31,048 nucleotides of DNA from a virus, in the IMG/VR virus record IMGVR_UViG_3300010149_000082, positions 1-31,048 of that record, one strand, 5' to 3'. Of the stretch, positions 8,972 through 16,717 are shown one piece after another (positions within the stretch are counted from its first letter, which is position 1; each line of letters opens with the position of its first letter). The position numbers and the translations under genes are program-made. Under the pieces are notes generated by a model. It did not search any database. It was not told the origin of the DNA and saw only the letters and a program-made list of their open reading frames with translations.

Positions 8972-9769
8972 ATGGCTGATAAGAAAGTAGCTGAGGTTTC
9001 GTCCTCAGATTTAATTCCTTTCGATGACGATCTGTTATCGGCAGGTACTGGACTCGAAGAAGCGAGTGCAGATGACTATGCGATTCCGTTTTTGCGGATT
9101 CTACAATCAATGTCGCCACAGCTTAAAAAGAGCGACGGCAAGTATATCCAAGGTGCTGAGGAAGGAAACTTTTTCAATACCGTTACCGAATCGGTATACG
9201 ATGGTACTGAAGGCGTAATGATCATCCCTTGTGCATACAAGAAAAAGTATATTGAGTGGGTCACACGGGAAAACGGTGGGGGGTTTGTAGCTGATGACCA
9301 CGCCGCTTCGATCCTCAAAGAGTGTAAGAAAGACGATAACGGTCGGTTTATCTGGACAAACGGTAATCAAATCGCAGAAACTGCTGAGTATTACTGCATC
9401 TTAGCGCAGGACGAAAACGCGCCAGAGCAGGTTTTGTTAAGCCTTACATCTTCGCAGTTAGGTTTCTCTCGACGTTGGAATACGATGCTGAACAACGCAC
9501 GTGTAAATAACGCGAAAGGTGAAACAGTAGCAGCCCCGATGTTCTCTTATATGTACAACCTAACGACGATTGCTCAATCGAACGACCAGTACAGCTGGAT
9601 GGGACTATCTGTTGAAAAGAGCAGGCCCACCCCGATGCCGCTGGCGATGGCTGCACTTGAGTTTATGAAAGCCGCACGTTCTGGCGCGGTAGAAGTAAAG
9701 CAAGAGCAGGAAGGAGCAACAGCTTCCGCTGAGGCAGAAGTAGTCGACGGAGACGATGTCCCGTTTTAG
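8972..9769 (+). CDS. Putative single-stranded DNA-binding protein
   Basis: The 265-residue product ends in a disordered acidic stretch finishing DGDDVPF. This closely resembles the acidic tip of bacterial SSB (E. coli SSB ends DDDIPF), which recruits replication and repair partners. The body (residues 35-235) contains beta-rich aromatic segments such as AEYYCILAQ and APMFSYMYN, with no helicase or nuclease motif. It sits directly ahead of the primase and the SF1 helicase, the usual place for a phage SSB. I do not see a classical OB-fold signature by eye, so the call rests on the C-terminal tip and the context. GAGGT precedes the ATG. Confidence 0.65.
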   Translation: MADKKVAEVSSSDLIPFDDDLLSAGTGLEEASADDYAIPFLRILQSMSPQLKKSDGKYIQGAEEGNFFNTVTESVYDGTEGVMIIPCAYKKKYIEWVTRENGGGFVADDHAASILKECKKDDNGRFIWTNGNQIAETAEYYCILAQDENAPEQVLLSLTSSQLGFSRRWNTMLNNARVNNAKGETVAAPMFSYMYNLTTIAQSNDQYSWMGLSVEKSRPTPMPLAMAALEFMKAARSGAVEVKQEQEGATASAEAEVVDGDDVPF

Positions 9770-9786
9770 GTTTATAAGGGTGAGCA

Positions 9787-11310
9787 ATGTCAATACACGA
9801 GCAGTTTGCCACCCGTTTCGTGGGGTTGAGACACGGGTATAGTGTCTTTACCCCGACGAAAGAAACGCGGGAAGATGGCAAAGCGAAAGGGAAATATGTA
9901 ACGATTTCACAAACGCTCAACCAGAAAGAGTTATTCGCTATCTGGGCAGAGCATATAAGAGGGGAAAGAAGCCTCGGTATCGTACCGATTGATGAGAATA
10001 ATATGTGTTCTTGGGGGTCTATCGACATAGATGATTACCCGCTAGATCTCAAAGCGTTAGCTAAAAAGATCAAGAAGTTCAAGCTACCTATGGTCGTTAC
10101 GCGATCTAAAAGCGGTGGCGCACATATCTTTATGTTTGTATTTGACCCAGTTCCTTGCTCTACGATGCAACGTAAACTGAGACAGATATCTGCAGCAATA
10201 GGTTTTGGTCAGTCTGAGGTTTTTCCTAAACAGACTAAGCTATTGTTAGAACGAGGGGATAGAGGAAGTCCGTTACAGATGCCGTATTTTGGCGGCGAAG
10301 ACTCTACTAGCTACGGGTTCGGGGCCACTGGCAACGTCCTTACGCCAGCCGAGTTTTTGGATTACTGTGAAAGTATCGTCCTTACTGAAGAAGAACTGGA
10401 TAAGCTCGAAGTCACGCCTATCTTAGAAGATATGGAATGGCTCGACCACTCTCCTCCGTGTCTAGAACACTTGATCGCTCAAGGGTTCCCGAAAGGTATG
10501 CGTAACTCTGGGTTGTTTAACGTAGGTGTATTCCTGCGTAAAAAGTTTCCAGACGATTGGGAAGGTCGGTTAGAGCAGATAAACCACAAACACTTTAGCC
10601 CACCGCTGAGTGCGCAAGAAGTGTTATCGGTAGCAAAACAAGTTCAGAAAAAGGATTACTTCTATAAATGTAACGACCAGCCAATAGCCGGTCATTGCAA
10701 TAGCCCACTATGCCGTACCCGCAAGTTCGGTATCGGTGCGTCAGGTGGTACACCTTTATTCAGTAACTTGACTAAACAGAACAGTGATCCGCCAATCTGG
10801 TTCTTAGATGTCGAAGGCGGCAGGCTAGAGCTAGAGACGGAGGAGTTACTTAACCAGACTCGGTTCCAACGAAAGTGTATGGATAGCCTCAACATTATTC
10901 CGCCGAAAGTACGGGATAACGTATGGAGAACCATTATCCAGCAGCTTCTCGATACGCTGACAATTATCGAAGTACCAAAAGATGCTTCGACAGAAGGTCA
11001 CTTTAACGAGTTGTTAGAAACATTTTGTACCGAAAGACCGGCTAGGGAACGGGACGAGCTACTACTTGGTAAACCTTGGACAGATAAAAGCAGGACATAT
11101 TTCCGTTTAGCTGACCTGATGGATTTTTTACACCGTAAGAATTTCAGGGATTATCCTCGTAATAAGCTAACCGCCAAGCTCAAGAATATGGGCGGCGATT
11201 CGCATTTCTTTAACATCAAGGGCAAGGGCGCTAACGTCTGGCATATACCAGAGTTCCAAGCGCAAAGCGAATCACATTCGCTGCCTGAGTTTAACGACTC
11301 ACCGTTATAA
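9787..11310 (+). CDS. Archaeo-eukaryotic-type (AEP) DNA primase
   Basis: The 507-residue product has AEP catalytic signatures. The metal-binding motif is SIDIDDY at residues 78-84 (D80, D82), the second motif is RSKSGGAH at 106-113 (His113), and the third region is around EVFPKQTKL at 144-152. A cysteine cluster (C295, C304, C309 within CNDQPIAGHCNSPLCRTR) could bind zinc. The protein should synthesise primers for the family A polymerase encoded downstream. No helicase domain is fused to it; the next gene supplies a separate SF1 helicase, with its start codon overlapping this stop in TAATG. Family assignment is from motifs seen here. Confidence 0.85.
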   Translation: MSIHEQFATRFVGLRHGYSVFTPTKETREDGKAKGKYVTISQTLNQKELFAIWAEHIRGERSLGIVPIDENNMCSWGSIDIDDYPLDLKALAKKIKKFKLPMVVTRSKSGGAHIFMFVFDPVPCSTMQRKLRQISAAIGFGQSEVFPKQTKLLLERGDRGSPLQMPYFGGEDSTSYGFGATGNVLTPAEFLDYCESIVLTEEELDKLEVTPILEDMEWLDHSPPCLEHLIAQGFPKGMRNSGLFNVGVFLRKKFPDDWEGRLEQINHKHFSPPLSAQEVLSVAKQVQKKDYFYKCNDQPIAGHCNSPLCRTRKFGIGASGGTPLFSNLTKQNSDPPIWFLDVEGGRLELETEELLNQTRFQRKCMDSLNIIPPKVRDNVWRTIIQQLLDTLTIIEVPKDASTEGHFNELLETFCTERPARERDELLLGKPWTDKSRTYFRLADLMDFLHRKNFRDYPRNKLTAKLKNMGGDSHFFNIKGKGANVWHIPEFQAQSESHSLPEFNDSPL

Positions 11311-12803
11311 TGTTAAAGTCAGATGCACAAATAATCCTTGGGCCTCCAGGAACAGGGAAGACGAGCACACTACTAGGGCTATTAGAAGAAGAATTAGATC
11401 GGGGGACTTGCCCAGAAGACATTGGGTTCTTCACCTTTACCAAACAAGCGGTACAGGAAGGCAAGACTAGGGCGATGTCGAGGTTCGCGATAACGAATGG
11501 ACAGTTACCGTATTTTAGAACCTTACATTCTCTTTGCTTTTTCCAGTTAGGGCTGTCGAAAGATAGCGTCATGAGTTCGAGAGATATTGGTGATTTAAAC
11601 CAGAAGTTGAACTTGCGTCTAACTGGCTCTGTTAGTTCCGAAGAGGGACATATCTCGAGCATCTCTAAAGATGACCGATTATTGTTCATAGAAAACCTAG
11701 CTCGGATGAGGCAGGTAAATTTAGAAACCCAGTGGCACGACTCTGACGACGTTGTTGGCTGGTTTGAATTAGAGCGGTTTGCGAACGGCTTGCGACTGTT
11801 TAAAGACGACAGATTACTTATCGACTATACCGATATGTTGCAGTTGTTTTTAGATCGAGGACGCGCTCCGAAGTTAGATGTAATGTTCGTAGACGAAGCT
11901 CAAGACCTATCGCCATTACAGTGGGCGGTAGTTCGTAAGTTATGTGAATCAGCGGACCGTATTTATATCGCAGGCGATGACGATCAGGCGATCTATCGTT
12001 GGGCGGGTGCCGACGTTGATTACCTAATCCGTAATTCAAAAGACGCGATGATTTTAAAACAGTCTTATCGCGTTCCATCTTCGATACATAAGATTGCACA
12101 AAACTGTATCGGGCAGGTGGCATCGCGGGTACAGAAAAGCTGGAACCCTCGTAAAGAAGCTGGGCACGTTTCGTGGGAACCGTCTTACGAAACGATCGAC
12201 ATGGAAAGTGGTGAGTGGTTAGTGCTTGCTAGGACAAACTACTTACTAAACGGGATCGAAGAACATTGCCGGTCAGAAGGCTGGTTCTATAAAAGTAAAA
12301 ACCGCAACTCAGTTTCTGAGAAAAAGGTCAAAGCGGTGCGCGATTGGGAAACTCTACGGCAGGGCGGCGAAATACCAATCGTAGATCTTACCAAAGTCTT
12401 AAATTATATGAAGATCCGCGTACCTATCTCCCTAGAGAGAAACGACTTTGATACTAATATCTCATTCGATCAGGCGCAGCAGTTCGTACCTGACCTCAAA
12501 AAAGAATATTGGTACGACTTGTTCGACGGAATCTCAGTTTCGGAACGCAGCTACATTCGTGCGATGCTTAGACGAGGAGAAAAAATAACTAAAGAACCAC
12601 GGATCAAGCTATCGACCATCCATGCTGCCAAAGGAGGCGAAGCTGAAAACGTAATCTTGCTAACCGATATATCGAACAGGATTTATAAATCGTACCAATC
12701 AAACCCTGACGACGAGTCGCGAGTGTTTTATGTTGGACTAACCCGAGCAAAGGAGAACTTGTTTTTAATTGAGCCGCAAACTCAAAAATACTTCCCGCTT
12801 TAG
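11310..12803 (+). CDS. UvrD/PcrA-like superfamily 1 DNA helicase
   Basis: The 497-residue product shows the SF1A motif series: Walker A GPPGTGKT at residues 11-18, Ia-like FTFTKQAVQE at 41-50, Walker B VDEAQD at 194-199, motif III GDDDQAIY at 222-229, motif IV QSYR at 251-254, motif V STIHAAKGGEAENV, and motif VI VFYVGLTRAKE near the C-terminus. It is shorter than full UvrD, about 720 residues in E. coli, with reduced 1B/2B insertions. It should unwind DNA 3' to 5' during replication or recombination. It is coupled to the primase by TAATG. Its stop codon TAG is directly followed by the P2 promoter core. Confidence 0.93.
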   Translation: MLKSDAQIILGPPGTGKTSTLLGLLEEELDRGTCPEDIGFFTFTKQAVQEGKTRAMSRFAITNGQLPYFRTLHSLCFFQLGLSKDSVMSSRDIGDLNQKLNLRLTGSVSSEEGHISSISKDDRLLFIENLARMRQVNLETQWHDSDDVVGWFELERFANGLRLFKDDRLLIDYTDMLQLFLDRGRAPKLDVMFVDEAQDLSPLQWAVVRKLCESADRIYIAGDDDQAIYRWAGADVDYLIRNSKDAMILKQSYRVPSSIHKIAQNCIGQVASRVQKSWNPRKEAGHVSWEPSYETIDMESGEWLVLARTNYLLNGIEEHCRSEGWFYKSKNRNSVSEKKVKAVRDWETLRQGGEIPIVDLTKVLNYMKIRVPISLERNDFDTNISFDQAQQFVPDLKKEYWYDLFDGISVSERSYIRAMLRRGEKITKEPRIKLSTIHAAKGGEAENVILLTDISNRIYKSYQSNPDDESRVFYVGLTRAKENLFLIEPQTQKYFPL

Positions 12804-12806
12804 TGC

Positions 12807-12835
12807 TTTACTTTCAGGGGCGTCTAAGGTAAAGT
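12807..12835 (+). promoter_or_regulatory. Phage promoter P2
   Basis: TTTACT at 12807-12812, a 17-bp spacer and TAAAGT at 12830-12835. The extended -35 block TAGTGCTTTACTTTC starts with the stop codon of the helicase gene. The leader to the ATG at 12861 is short and contains the shared box CTTAGAAAGGAG. It drives the Pol A cassette. Confidence 0.75.
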
Positions 12836-12860
12836 AGTAAAACTTAGAAAGGAGAAATAA

Positions 12861-13361
12861 ATGAATATCTTTGTAACTGACCCGTGTCCTGTACAAAGTG
12901 CGCGTGAACAATGTGACAAACACTGTGTGAAGATGGTTCTAGAATCTGCTCAGATGTTATCTACTGCGTGGCGCGTGTTTGATAATGAACGTGCAGAAAG
13001 AGAGAACTTGTACAAACAAGCGCACCTAAACCACCCATGTAGTATCTGGGTTCGTGAATCACCAGAAAACTATATCTGGCTATACCGGCACTTTTCAGAA
13101 TTGTGTCAAGAGTATACGCACCGCTACGGTAAAGAACATAAGTCGTCGAGTCTTCTGTGGTCGCTGTTCTGGCTACCCTTCCCTGACTACCGAATACAAC
13201 GAGCAAATAAAAATCCAGAAGGCTTTGCACTAGCAATGCCTGATGAATATAAATCCGAAGATGTTTACGCTTCGTACCGCAACTATCTCATAGGCGAGAA
13301 ATCTTATTTCGCTAAATGGGTAAAAGACCCTTCAAGAAAACCAACATGGTGGATTAGTTAA
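12861..13361 (+). CDS. Conserved phage protein with CDKH...KM...E..Q motif
   Basis: The 166-residue product opens with MNIFVTDPCPVQSAREQCDK, followed by HCVKMVLESAQML, and includes the conserved-looking NHPCSIWVRES, FALAMPDEYK and SYFAKW segments. I recognise this family from many tailed-phage genomes, where it is left as hypothetical; I do not know a function. The many conserved Cys, His, Asp and Glu residues are compatible with an enzyme or metal-binding protein. It is the first gene after P2, with AAAGGAG before the ATG, and its stop overlaps the methyltransferase start in TAATG. Confidence 0.75.
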   Translation: MNIFVTDPCPVQSAREQCDKHCVKMVLESAQMLSTAWRVFDNERAERENLYKQAHLNHPCSIWVRESPENYIWLYRHFSELCQEYTHRYGKEHKSSSLLWSLFWLPFPDYRIQRANKNPEGFALAMPDEYKSEDVYASYRNYLIGEKSYFAKWVKDPSRKPTWWIS

Positions 13362-14224
13362 TGGCCTCTATTAGAAAGACCCTTCAAGAAAACGCTAACG
13401 ACAGCAAAAATACCCGCATGGATATTGCCAGCGGTAATATGCTAGGCAACTGGCGACCTGACGAAATTACACATATGACGCGCTTCGATAAGTGTTCGTC
13501 GCTATGTATCGGAGAAGCGAAGTATCGCGACAGACCTATCGACGTACTCGAAGCAGGGTGCGGAGAACTTTGGGTACTGCGTAATTTGTATAAAGCCTAC
13601 ACCGTAAAGAAGTCAGACGTGATCCGCTCTTATCGCGGCGTAGATATCGACCCCGCTGTCCTGAACGAAAAGGTTGGCTATAGCAGCCCTACTGGATTCG
13701 TTCAAGACTCAACATGGTTCGCTAACTTCAACGGACAGATTGATATTCAAGACCTTACGGTAAACCCCGTGTTTGACCTGCCGGATGAATCAATAGACTT
13801 TTTCTGGACTACCGAAGTTATTGAACATATGGGCCGCGAGTTTATTGCACCATGGCTTGATGACGCTAACCGAGTATTGCGTCCAGGAGGACTGATTTAC
13901 GTTTCAACGCCTAACCATGACGGCTCTAACGATAAGTTACCCGAAGACCACGTTTACGAATGGGGTTTCGAAGAACTAAAAGACGAGCTTACGAAAGAAT
14001 CACGAGGCTGGGAACTACAGTCGGTTGTCGGTACGTTTTGCCAAATGCCTAAACTAAAGAAGGCTATGCAGAAAGACGGCGAGGACGGCGAGTGGCGTTG
14101 GCTACCTGATCAGTTCGAGTTACTCGAAGAACGCTACGGTAAACAGTTCTTGCGAGTAGTTGCTGCGACGTTTTACCCAGAAGTTTCTAACAACTGCGCG
14201 TGGATATTGAGAAAGCCTGCATGA
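13361..14224 (+). CDS. SAM-dependent methyltransferase (class I)
   Basis: The 287-residue product has a Rossmann-type methyltransferase core: motif I VLEAGCGE at residues 62-69, the acidic loop GVDID at 93-97, the motif IV region FFWTTEVIEHMG at 147-158, and RVLRPGGLIYVSTPNHDG at 171-188, typical of the Methyltransf_11 type. It lacks DNA methylase signatures such as DPPY or PC-ENV, so the substrate cannot be read from the sequence; a small molecule, lipid, protein or modified base are all possible. The gene is coupled to both neighbours by TAATG and ATGA. Its place beside the HMUDK_hel-like and thymidylate synthase genes leaves nucleotide modification open. Confidence 0.82.
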   Translation: MASIRKTLQENANDSKNTRMDIASGNMLGNWRPDEITHMTRFDKCSSLCIGEAKYRDRPIDVLEAGCGELWVLRNLYKAYTVKKSDVIRSYRGVDIDPAVLNEKVGYSSPTGFVQDSTWFANFNGQIDIQDLTVNPVFDLPDESIDFFWTTEVIEHMGREFIAPWLDDANRVLRPGGLIYVSTPNHDGSNDKLPEDHVYEWGFEELKDELTKESRGWELQSVVGTFCQMPKLKKAMQKDGEDGEWRWLPDQFELLEERYGKQFLRVVAATFYPEVSNNCAWILRKPA

Positions 14225-15141
14225 CAAATTTTATACCCGCAGAGGTAGATCGGTACGTTTACTGGATCGAAGAACGTGAACGTATTCGTCATTTAAAAGA
14301 AGAGGTTCAACAAGAACCTCCTTGGACGCAAGACCCGATACTGCAAGAGTTTAAGTTTTGCCAAGTCTTCCGCGAGGACGATAGGACTACACGATGGTTC
14401 CGCGAGCATATTCGCGAGCCACTACGCAACGACCCTGACGTACTGATGGCGACGGTAATTTTTAGATTCTTCAACTTGATAGAAACAGGCAGAACGCTAC
14501 TCGACCATAACTTACTAACCGAGTGGGATCGAGAGAAGGCGATCGAAGAAGTGAGAAAACAGCCGAAGTGGATTACCGGCGCGTATATCGTCAAAACTCC
14601 TAACCGTATGGATAAGGTAACAGGCGTAGCTGAATGCGTCACTCATCTCTGGGTAGAGCGAGAGCGCATCTTAAAAGACTTCAAACACTTCAAGTCTTTA
14701 TGTGACGCGTGGCACTACCTGATGCGGTTTCCGTATATCGGCCCGTTTGTATCTTACGAACTAGTTTCTGATCTACGTCACACCTACCTGCTAGAAAACG
14801 CTGAGGATATTTGTTCTTGGGCGAATGCTGGGCCTGGAGCAATGAGAGGATTGAACAGGCTGACAGGTAGACCACTAGAGTTTTGTAAACGCAGCTGGGA
14901 TTGGAATGGAGAAATGCAGGCGCTATACCAGTGGTGTAGAGAACAACTAGACCTTAGTAAATTCCACAGACCTTTCGAGATGCGGGAGATTGAAGGAGGA
15001 CTATGTGAGTTTGATAAATACTCTCGCATATTGCACGGACAAGGACGTACCCGAAGCGTCTATAACTACTCAGAAAGAAACCGTCCTCTAATAGAGGATA
15101 TAGAGAATGGAGAAAGTAAATGGGGAAACTCAAACAGTTGA
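14221..15141 (+). CDS. HMUDK_hel-like helical protein (base-hypermodification family)
   Basis: ATG at 14221, overlapping the previous stop as ATGA, is preferred over an in-frame GTG at 14200. The product is 306 residues. The N-terminal block (WIEERERIRHLKEE, PPWTQDPILQEFKFCQVFRE, DDRTTRWFREHIREP) and the C-terminal block (PYIGPFVSYELVSDLRHTY, GPGAMRGLNRLTGRP) resemble, from memory, the all-helical domain named after 5-hydroxymethyl-dUMP DNA kinase. That domain relates to the alpha-glutamyl/putrescinyl-thymine pyrophosphorylase proteins predicted to act on hypermodified thymine. The kinase P-loop partner is not seen in the window. The family also occurs in phages without proven base modification, so function is uncertain. 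Confidence 0.6.
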   Translation: MTNFIPAEVDRYVYWIEERERIRHLKEEVQQEPPWTQDPILQEFKFCQVFREDDRTTRWFREHIREPLRNDPDVLMATVIFRFFNLIETGRTLLDHNLLTEWDREKAIEEVRKQPKWITGAYIVKTPNRMDKVTGVAECVTHLWVERERILKDFKHFKSLCDAWHYLMRFPYIGPFVSYELVSDLRHTYLLENAEDICSWANAGPGAMRGLNRLTGRPLEFCKRSWDWNGEMQALYQWCREQLDLSKFHRPFEMREIEGGLCEFDKYSRILHGQGRTRSVYNYSERNRPLIEDIENGESKWGNSNS

Positions 15142-15356
15142 TCGTAGATCTAGATAAAGATCAGGTTGCCTTTGCTATGGAGCATTACGGACTGTTCCTA
15201 CAAAAAGCGATGCAAGATAAGACGATGCCTAATACTTGGCAAGACGCTATCAACGCAATTCATTGGGCAGCGTATATTTCAGGTGTCGATCTAGGCCGCA
15301 TTCAGATCGAATACATTATTAACCAGCAGACGGAGAGTCTTTATGAAGGTGATTAG
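15120..15356 (+). CDS. Small phage protein of unknown function (78 aa)
   Basis: The start at 15120 lies 22 bases inside the end of the upstream gene, with GGAGAAAGTAA before it, and the stop lies 14 bases inside the thymidylate synthase homologue, so it is embedded in a coupled chain. The product is helical and mixed in charge, with a conserved-looking segment NTWQDAINAIHWAAYISGVD. No domain is recognised. Confidence 0.6.
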   Translation: MGKLKQLIVDLDKDQVAFAMEHYGLFLQKAMQDKTMPNTWQDAINAIHWAAYISGVDLGRIQIEYIINQQTESLYEGD

Positions 15357-16395
15357 CGCAGTCAATGTAAACGACGCCCTCCTACGGGGCATTGACTTAT
15401 TCCAGTCGTCAGTAAATTATCGAACACAGGCCAGCCGTAACGGAGATACGATGGAGTGCCACACTCCGGTTACTACGGTTTATAGCAAACCTTGGCAGAG
15501 GGTGCTGTTTAGCGAAGAACGAGACGCTAATCCATTCTTTCATCTATATGAAGCGATCTGGATGCTAGGCGGTTCTCGAGATCTACAAAAGCTCACCCAC
15601 TTTAATGCAGGGATGGCTAATTTCTCAGACGATAACGAAACCTTAAACGGTTCTTATGGCTATCGGTGGAGGCACCAGTTTCACTACGACCAACTAAAAG
15701 ACGTAGTTGAAATGCTAACGAAAGATCCTGACTCTCGTCGAGTTGTTTTACAGATGTGGGATCCAGTTCACGACCTCAACAGTCCGAGCAAAGATATCCC
15801 ATGCAATACGAACATCTACTTTAAGATCAGAGACAGCGCCTTACAGATGACTGTCTGTAACAGATCGAACGATATGATCTGGGGAGCTTACGGTGCTAAC
15901 GCAGTTCATATGTCGGTGTTGCAAGAATACGTTGCTGCGGCATTAGGCTGCTACATAGGGCCGTACTATCAAGTCAGTGACAGTTTCCATGTCTACCTCA
16001 ACAAAGAGTGGGATAAGGTAAAAGACCTCCGTATTACTCCATTCCTTCCGGTATCTGATACATACCCAGAAAAACATTATCCGCTCTGTTCTCACCCCGA
16101 GACGTTTTTAGAAGAATGTGGGGAACTACTGAGTAGTGTCCCGCCGAGACGAGTTTCAGGAAACCCTGAGCCGGTCGATAGCTGGCCGACGATATTCGGA
16201 GCAAGTAAATATAAAAACACTTTCTTCCCAGAGGTGATGATCCCGATGATCCACGCCTACATCTGCCATAAGGAGCGGCGATATGAAGATTGCTACAAAT
16301 ATCTCGGAGAAATTAAAGCGTTGGACTGGCAACAAGCCTGCTTCCAGTGGATTAAGCGACGTGAAAGAAACTGGAGAAATAAGAATGGGTCTTGA
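15343..16395 (+). CDS. Thymidylate synthase superfamily protein (TS or dUMP hydroxymethylase)
   Basis: The 350-residue product has the ThyA-type core: SYGYRWR at residues 104-110, phosphate-binding DPDSRR at 128-133, catalytic Cys154 in DIPCNTN, RSND at 174-177, an Asn at 186 in the position of the dUMP-discriminating Asn (E. coli Asn177), and SDSFHVYL around 212-219 matching the His/Tyr uracil-ribose contacts. The enzyme should act at C5 of a deoxyuridylate. The residue after the catalytic Cys is Asn where ThyA has His, and the region after RSND is one residue longer, so it may be a divergent TS or a nucleotide hydroxymethylase. Context with the HMUDK_hel-like gene makes the second option worth testing. 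Confidence 0.85.
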   Translation: MKVISAVNVNDALLRGIDLFQSSVNYRTQASRNGDTMECHTPVTTVYSKPWQRVLFSEERDANPFFHLYEAIWMLGGSRDLQKLTHFNAGMANFSDDNETLNGSYGYRWRHQFHYDQLKDVVEMLTKDPDSRRVVLQMWDPVHDLNSPSKDIPCNTNIYFKIRDSALQMTVCNRSNDMIWGAYGANAVHMSVLQEYVAAALGCYIGPYYQVSDSFHVYLNKEWDKVKDLRITPFLPVSDTYPEKHYPLCSHPETFLEECGELLSSVPPRRVSGNPEPVDSWPTIFGASKYKNTFFPEVMIPMIHAYICHKERRYEDCYKYLGEIKALDWQQACFQWIKRRERNWRNKNGS

Positions 16396-16717
16396 TCGCA
16401 AGTGGACGGATATGAAGAATATCGCTCAGGAAGACATAGTTAGCCTGATCGAATCAGAAAAATCTTACGGCGATTCGTGGAAGCGTCGAGGCGGTACGGG
16501 AGCGTTTATGATGTTGGCCCGTAAGTTCGACAGGATCGAACAGCAGGCCGAGCATTGTAATTACGATGTGTTCGAAGCAGGGCTAAAGTTCGACGGCGAG
16601 GATGGACTACTCGACGATATCGGAGACCTCAGACGGTATTTATTTTTAGTTGAGCAACATATTCGTTCGCTAGAATCAGGAGGACTCATAGATGCAGATA
16701 CCACTGATCCAGCCTGA
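16385..16717 (+). CDS. Nmad1/DUF1599-like small phage protein
   Basis: The internal ATG at 16385 is chosen because GGAG lies about 9 bases upstream; a longer frame opening at 16283 would run deep inside the preceding gene. The 110-residue product carries SYGDSWKRRGGTGAFMMLAR, KFDRIEQQAEH and a terminal DLRRYLFLVEQHI. This fits, from memory, the phage family called nucleotide modification associated domain 1 (DUF1599). Its biochemical role is unproven. It overlaps the thymidylate synthase homologue by 11 bases and the polymerase gene by 26, so it is co-translated with both. Confidence 0.65.
   Translation: MGLDRKWTDMKNIAQEDIVSLIESEKSYGDSWKRRGGTGAFMMLARKFDRIEQQAEHCNYDVFEAGLKFDGEDGLLDDIGDLRRYLFLVEQHIRSLESGGLIDADTTDPA

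Noticed and set aside
9663-10028. 121-codon minus-strand frame across the SSB/primase junction
   Set aside because: It crosses two well-supported coupled genes in antisense, including the primase N-terminus, and shows no domain.
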